Origin: Bryoerythrophyllum caledonicum
Taxonomy: Eukaryota; Streptophyta; Bryopsida; Pottiales; Pottiaceae
Direction: 5' to 3'
Length of the DNA: 64,000 nucleotides
Assembly: GCA_963971425.1 (NCBI GenBank)
Contig: OZ020515.1
Location: 4,332,678-4,396,677, forward strand
Shown here piece by piece: positions 59,421 to 64,000 of the stretch; position 1 is the first letter of the stretch; every line of letters starts with the position of its first letter. Position numbers and translations under genes: made by a program. The notes under the pieces are model-generated. The model saw nothing but the letters and a program-made list of their open reading frames with translations, was not told where the DNA came from and made no database searches.

Positions 59421-61417
59421 TAATTGCCTCCAGTTTCCCAATCTGCTGTTAGTAGAATGAAGAGGGAGCACTTCAACAATGTTGCGGTTAAATCCGTTAG
59501 AAGTTCATTTGCAAAGTGTACCCTTTGTGACACTCTATTGCAGGACATCGACAGGTTGGTCAAGGGTTTGGCCGAATATAACTCGTTTGTAAAACAAAAG
59601 TTTGCCCACTGCAACCTCCAAGTTTTGTGTAGGCGTGTGTACCATACATGGCAAGAGGAGTCTAAGCTGAAGAAGGGAAATATCCTCTGTATAATCCACA
59701 ATAAAATGGATACAGCCAAGACCGCTATCCCTTGTATGCGAGTCTCCACCAAACTCACTTCACCTCTTGGTCAGTTCCTAATGAACGTCACCGGTATGGT
59801 GCCGCACGGACATGGAGATGGTGCCTATGCACACTACTCCTCTGACTTGTGGCGAGGAGACTCTAATTATACTATTTCCTCCCTTGCAAGATTGTATTGG
59901 CGTCTCGAGGAACCATCCATTCGTGAATCCGGTAGAATGTTTCCTCATGAGCCTGCCAACTCTTTCTTTGAGGCTATGCTTAGAGGAAATTCGAGATGAG
60001 CTCTTACCTCCCGTAACAAATAGTCCATTTGCACCCGTCTCCCTTCTAGAAAAGTTATATTTGCAGCTGGACAACTCTGCAAAGGACAATAGAACCAGTA
60101 CCTCATGGCGTTCTTATCTGTGTTGACTTATCGAGGGGTGTTCAAGGAAATCTAAGTTGGTTTCTTATTAGTGGGCCATACGCATGAGGATATTGATGCT
60201 TACTTTAGCCACTTGTCCAAGACCTTGAAGAGTCAGAATACTTATATTGTCACGGATTTGATGATGGCCTTTATGAATTTGCAGGACTTCAATTTTATTC
60301 CCGAGTTCGTTGAGGAGGTTGCTGATTTCAAATCTTTTGTCCAAGGTTACATTTGCGATGGTTCTGACAGGCTTATGGGCCTAGAAGAAGTGCACCTCTT
60401 CAAATTCTATGTAGATGAAAATGGATGGCCTATCATGCGATTCAAGGAACTTGCAATTGATGGGCACTGGCTACCTAGAGATAAGCGTGGTATTCGACTT
60501 TGGAAGCAAGATGCCGACGGTAAACCAATGATACCCTTCGGCCTTCCAAATCCAGTACCTTTCACGTAGTTGTGGGGCAATGAGGTTCTTTCTTCCACAG
60601 GCAATCGAGAAAAGGCAAGAGAAAATGTTTCTAAAGCTCTTAAGAAGAGATTATTTTACAGTCGTCTAGAATTCAAGGTTATATAAAATTTTGGCAAAAC
60701 GGGATGCTTGAAAGATTGGATTTTGCAAAGGATTTTCTACCTTATATTGAATACTAGAATGGAATATTGGCAAAACTAGAGAAACCTCTACCTCCCGCTC
60801 CTTTGACGTTGGTAGAAGGCTTGTGGCCAATTTTAGATTGGAGAGCAAGAGATTTAGCTCCATTAGGCCTCATCACTGGAGGAGATGTCACACCTGAAGA
60901 TGACAAACTTGAACCTTATTGCGGCCCAAGAAAGGAGAGACCAAAGGACACCTTGGATCCATGGCGAGATGTTGTACCGGGATCATGAGTTTATATCCAG
61001 CCTTCAGATCCCGATATATATTCCGTCTGGATGGGGAGAGCATGTTCAACAGTCAATTGTGAAAGAAGACATGCGGAGTATGGTATGTTCATTATCCATT
61101 TCTGGGAGCCAAAAAATCCATTCAAGAGCCCGAAGAAAAAGTATGAAAATTGTTGGGAAGAGATGTGGGTTCCAGAAAATCGATGCCCACTTCAAACTCA
61201 TGTGAATTCAGTTATTTTTGCCTCTTTGTCAAGTAGAACAAACCCCAAGACTCGAACAATTCCACAAAGGAACCAAATTGCAACATTGGCTAACCTTGAA
61301 GCTGCAAATGCAGCAGACCCTTGACCGTAATAGGGTTCTCCAGCAAGATCGTAGGATCTTGCAACCTTCACAACCTGGCAACCCAGCTAGGAATTTCCAC
61401 AACACAGTTGGCCCATG

Positions 61418-62224
61418 ATTTTGTAGTAGTTATTTAGCGGGGTACTACAATTTTTCTAATTCTAGTATTTTTTTAGAAAACTTCCAGCCATATAGTAGGA
61501 TCCTACAATCTTGTTCCTTTGTAGATGGCAAAGTTAAATTTTGACATCTTTCGTAAATTTCAATCCCATTATTCGGCTTTGTCATTAACTAACCACGATG
61601 TATGAGTCTTCTTTAGATACTTCTGTTCTACCCTAAACGGCTTGGGTAATGCGTCACTTTCCTACCATTTGATTTAATTTATACATTAATCTCCTTTGTT
61701 TTGACTTCATAACTGTTCTAAAGAGATAGTAGGATCCTACGGTCTTGCATCTTCGAGCCACCTATGGGAGATGCTTACATATTTGGTAACTTCTATACAT
61801 AACCTAGGTGTGGTTATATTCTTTGTACAATGTTTTTACCCTCTTTGAATACTCCTATTTCTACACGAACCACCTACATACTACGTTTGTTTCTCATCGT
61901 AGGTTCATTTATATACATTATTCTTCTTAAATCTATCCCTACCATTTAATGGGCTAGTAGGATCTTGCTATCTTGTAACACCCGGTCATTTCTCACTTCT
62001 ACTATGATCCTTCTATCATTGCGTGGTCACTTGATACATCACACATTCATTACATTTATCAAACGATTCTTTCGTGAAGTCTCTAACTTTCAAAATTTAT
62101 CACCATCTTTATTGAATCACAAGATCATACGAAGTGTGCCATAATCTGTTGGATTTTCCTTGCCTAAATCTGGACTTTGACCAATCTCGACTTTCAAAAG
62201 TCCAGATTTAGTTAAATGTGGCAT
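61418..62224. other. Right subterminal region of element B
   Basis: It holds family B palindromes at about 61,495 (TAGTAGGATCCTACAATC), 61,727 (TAGTAGGATCCTACGGTC) and a decayed one at 61,950. The last 60 bp form a hairpin of CTAAATCTGGACTTT with its inverse and end in the inverted terminus TTAAATGTGGCAT. No gene. Confidence 0.7.
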
Positions 62225-62241
62225 CCTTTCAAGCCCGCCCG

Positions 62242-62580
62242 TCACTTTGTGGAAAGATCCTTCGTCCCTTGGAAACTCCTGAAGGCTTCTACTATGAGTT
62301 TAAAATCACTAGAAGGCTGTGAAGATCTTAAACAAAGCGTACCTTTGTCTGGAACTTTCCCGGAGGTACCCCTCTTTAACCATGCTCGATAGGAAGTGAT
62401 TTGCATGAAAGCCCGGATGAGGTCATCGACCGTGGCTGTGTATAAACACGTCATGGTATTTTTGGATTGTTGGAGCCAATAATTGTGGACTCTCTCCGCA
62501 AGGTTGCAAGATGACACGTCAGTTCGCTCGTCGAGTGTGAGGTTTTGATAAAACACACCCACTCTCATTAGTGGGTTCAC
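62242..62580 (-). pseudogene. Conserved-looking C-terminal fragment, family not recognised
   Basis: A 112-codon minus frame just outside element B reads NLAERVHNYWLQQSKN, then YTATVDDLIRAFMQITSYRA and PDKGTLCLRSSQ. The amino-acid composition looks like real coding sequence, and I have an impression of similar 'NLAE..H..WL' stretches in plant transposase-like proteins, but I cannot name the family. No start or upstream exon was identified, so it is probably a fragment of an older element. Confidence 0.35.
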
Positions 62581-64000
62581 TAATAAGTCATTCTAACGAA
62601 CAAGATAAATTAAAAGAGGCATGGGAAGAACCCTCGGTGCTCGAGCATGAGGTGATCTATGATCTTTGAAAATTTGATCTGGGATCTAGACCATGAGCAT
62701 GAGGTGATCCTTCTTGTATTTGTACATGCCTACCAAGCTGATTTTAATCGACATTGACCATGTTTGTGGCCCTATTCTTGCACCATGTCTATTAAAGGTT
62801 GTCTTGCTTGATATTGTGATCTATGACTTTGTAGTTATTCTGGGAATTGTGACGAGCACATTATATTGCTCTTGTATTAGATGGATTTGCGCCATGGAGG
62901 TTTAGGATTTTGGAACTGAGGCTTTCTAATGAATACAATCGATGTTGAAGATCCGAGGCAGTGACTGCAATAATTTTAAGGTTTCTAGGATTTTAGAAAC
63001 ACAACAGCTCCAAATACGTTCAAAGTGCTATGCAATCTCTTGTAGGAATTGGGGGGGATTTTGGCAAAGGTATAGGGCAGTTGCAAGCGGACGAGGTTCC
63101 ACAAACGAGTGTTGGGGTGAATCTTCACGACATACTGAATTCTGTCCAAAATTTGCTTTGTTGTTTTTTGAAGATGTACTCTAGTTCATCTATGCATTTG
63201 TAAAGATACCTTTGTTTTCAATTGCCTTGTGCAATTGTTGGATGAAAGCCGATGATCATGCTTTTGTTAGATTTACGGTTTCAATAAAATTTCAATTTAA
63301 GATGTAGTGTGCTGAATATGTGGCGTGACCATGTTCATGTCACTAGAAGACGGGACATTGCTAACCAACTCTCGACCGGACGTGCGGAAACTCTAGAAAA
63401 TCAAGTTTAGGAACTAGTACGATCCAAGGTGAGTAAGCATATGCTCGTCGACATTGTCAAACATGATTTGCATAACATCATTGATCCTTGAAGGAGCATT
63501 GAATTTGGGCACTTGGTAGGGCTAGACTTGTGAATGCTTGAGTTTTGCTGTGCGTTAACGGTCGTGTTCCATGTTGTGCTCCTCATGATTGTTGGGGTTG
63601 GTGCATGATCCTGCTCGTGAAACTAGCATGCACATGAGTGGCCTCGCGATGCATGCTGAACCAATAGGCTCCAAATCTGTACACAACCCTGGAATTTGAT
63701 ACTTTGTTTTCTAAACTTGCAGTTGTTGTCATCTTGAACTATGGTGCCTTTTAACAATGCACCGTGCATTCTCTTGCTTTTGTTCATGGCTTGTTCACAA
63801 TAATATTTGCTTCTGCTTCTATTCGTATGGGCACCTTGTTGTGGGCGGCCAGTGATTATTGGTGGAATTTCTGGTTTCCTTGTCATGCTACAGCTCAAAT
63901 TATGGTGTGGATATGTGATGGTCATTATGTTGTGGTATCTCTGATGATCCACATGAGAGACTTCATTTTAGATCTAGTTCCAGCATGGGAGGATTAGGGC
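62581..64000. other. Right-hand spacer, nothing recognised
   Basis: Short frames only. GAGCATGAGGTGATC is repeated at about 62,643 and 62,696. The 77-codon hydrophobic frame at 63,764-63,997 has no motif and I do not call it. Confidence 0.4.

Larger units (their letters stand above)
57608..61417 (+). pseudogene. DUF7869-like protein, candidate transposase of element B
   Basis: Exon 1 runs from ATG 57,608 to 58,885. The intron 58,886-59,186 (GTAATA...TTTGCAG) holds three palindromes. Exon 2 continues to 61,417 with a MITE inserted near its start. Motifs follow the element A protein: ADHMPNKM (A has ADHMPHKS), a Cys pair KCTLCD, CIIHNKMDTAKT, MVPHGHGDGAYAHY, LYLQLDNSAKDNRN, VGFLLVGHTHEDIDAYF and HLFKFYVDENGWPI. 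The C-terminal part, YGMFIIHFWEPKNPF then YENCWEEMW, corresponds to the A protein's extra domain. Several frameshifts after about 59,990 and a TAA before VGFLLVGH show it is dead and older than the A copy. The start was chosen as the first ATG after the palindrome array. Confidence 0.8.
14028..62224. mobile_element. Giant DNA transposon, family B (split by the LTR retrotransposon)
   Basis: The left end ATGCCACATTTAACTA and the reverse complement of the right end at 62,224 match over 28 bp with one mismatch (followed by CATCTGGACTTT on the left, AATCTGGACTTT on the right). CCT flanks both ends, a possible 3-bp duplication. Without the 33.9-kb LTR element inside it, B is about 14.3 kb. Contents from the left: an FCP1-like phosphatase relic (minus), a second one with an acidic N-terminal part (minus), a coiled-coil exon (plus), an array of GTAGGATCCTAC palindromes, and the DUF7869-like putative transposase (plus). 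Joining the two halves rests on the inverted ends, the duplication, and the presence of the same palindrome on both sides of the LTR element. Genes carry several stops and frameshifts. Confidence 0.65.

Noticed and set aside
63764-63997. Hydrophobic 77-codon frame near the window end
   Set aside because: No motif, no splice context, and cut by the window edge; not enough to call.

Overview
Organism. This is nuclear DNA of a land plant. The signs are degenerate TTTAGGG-type telomere-like repeats, a TIR-NBS-LRR resistance-gene relic, a tRNA-derived SINE, a plant-type PIF/Harbinger transposon and a Ty3/Gypsy LTR element. The TIR domain reads 'FISHRGP', not the flowering-plant 'FLSFRGED', which leans towards a moss or other non-flowering plant. 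I cannot name the species, and I see no clearly intact ordinary host gene.

Layout. Positions 1-14,027 are old accessory DNA: a repeat end, a TNL pseudogene (1,037-3,049, minus), a SINE with a perfect 12-bp duplication, a diverged tandem duplication, a 4.7-kb PIF/Harbinger transposon (7,115-11,782) with inverted ends and a TTA duplication, and a Tourist-like MITE. Positions 14,028-62,224 read as one nest of transposons. The outer element B has 28-bp inverted ends (one mismatch) and a possible 3-bp CCT duplication. It is split by a young LTR retrotransposon (16,184-50,042). That element's leader is split by a second giant element A (19,483-40,157, 29-bp perfect inverted ends). A contains a 1.5-kb near-perfect foldback hairpin (29,130-30,660) and smaller MITEs. 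Positions 62,225-64,000 are unassigned apart from one conserved-looking fragment.

The candidate new system. A (20.7 kb) and B (about 14.3 kb without the LTR element) appear to be two families of the same kind of giant DNA transposon. Each encodes a large protein with a DUF7869-like, RNase-H-style core (MD ... LDN ... GHTHEDID), my candidate transposase. Each also encodes, on the opposite strand, an FCP1/NIF-type HAD phosphatase-like protein with a DxN in place of DxD, and each encodes coiled-coil protein. A adds a multi-exon gene for a ParB/Srx-like domain joined to a DNA-methyltransferase-like domain, and a small basic two-exon gene. Each carries its own family of short palindromes: TTAGCTCGASTCGAGCTAA in A and GTAGGATCCTAC in B. 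These sit in regular arrays (47-, 53- and 26-bp periods) just upstream of the transposase and in introns, and I saw almost none in exons. In A the arms outside the core change together on both sides, which suggests the symmetry itself matters. Three E2F-like sites lie upstream of the A transposase.

History. B inserted first, then the LTR element (its LTRs differ by only about eight substitutions by eye), then A. So A probably moved recently although this copy has in-frame stops. Most of those stops look like C-to-T changes at CAG, CAA or CGA, as expected from cytosine methylation. Gene models were worked out by eye from splice signals and reading frames; no search was run.
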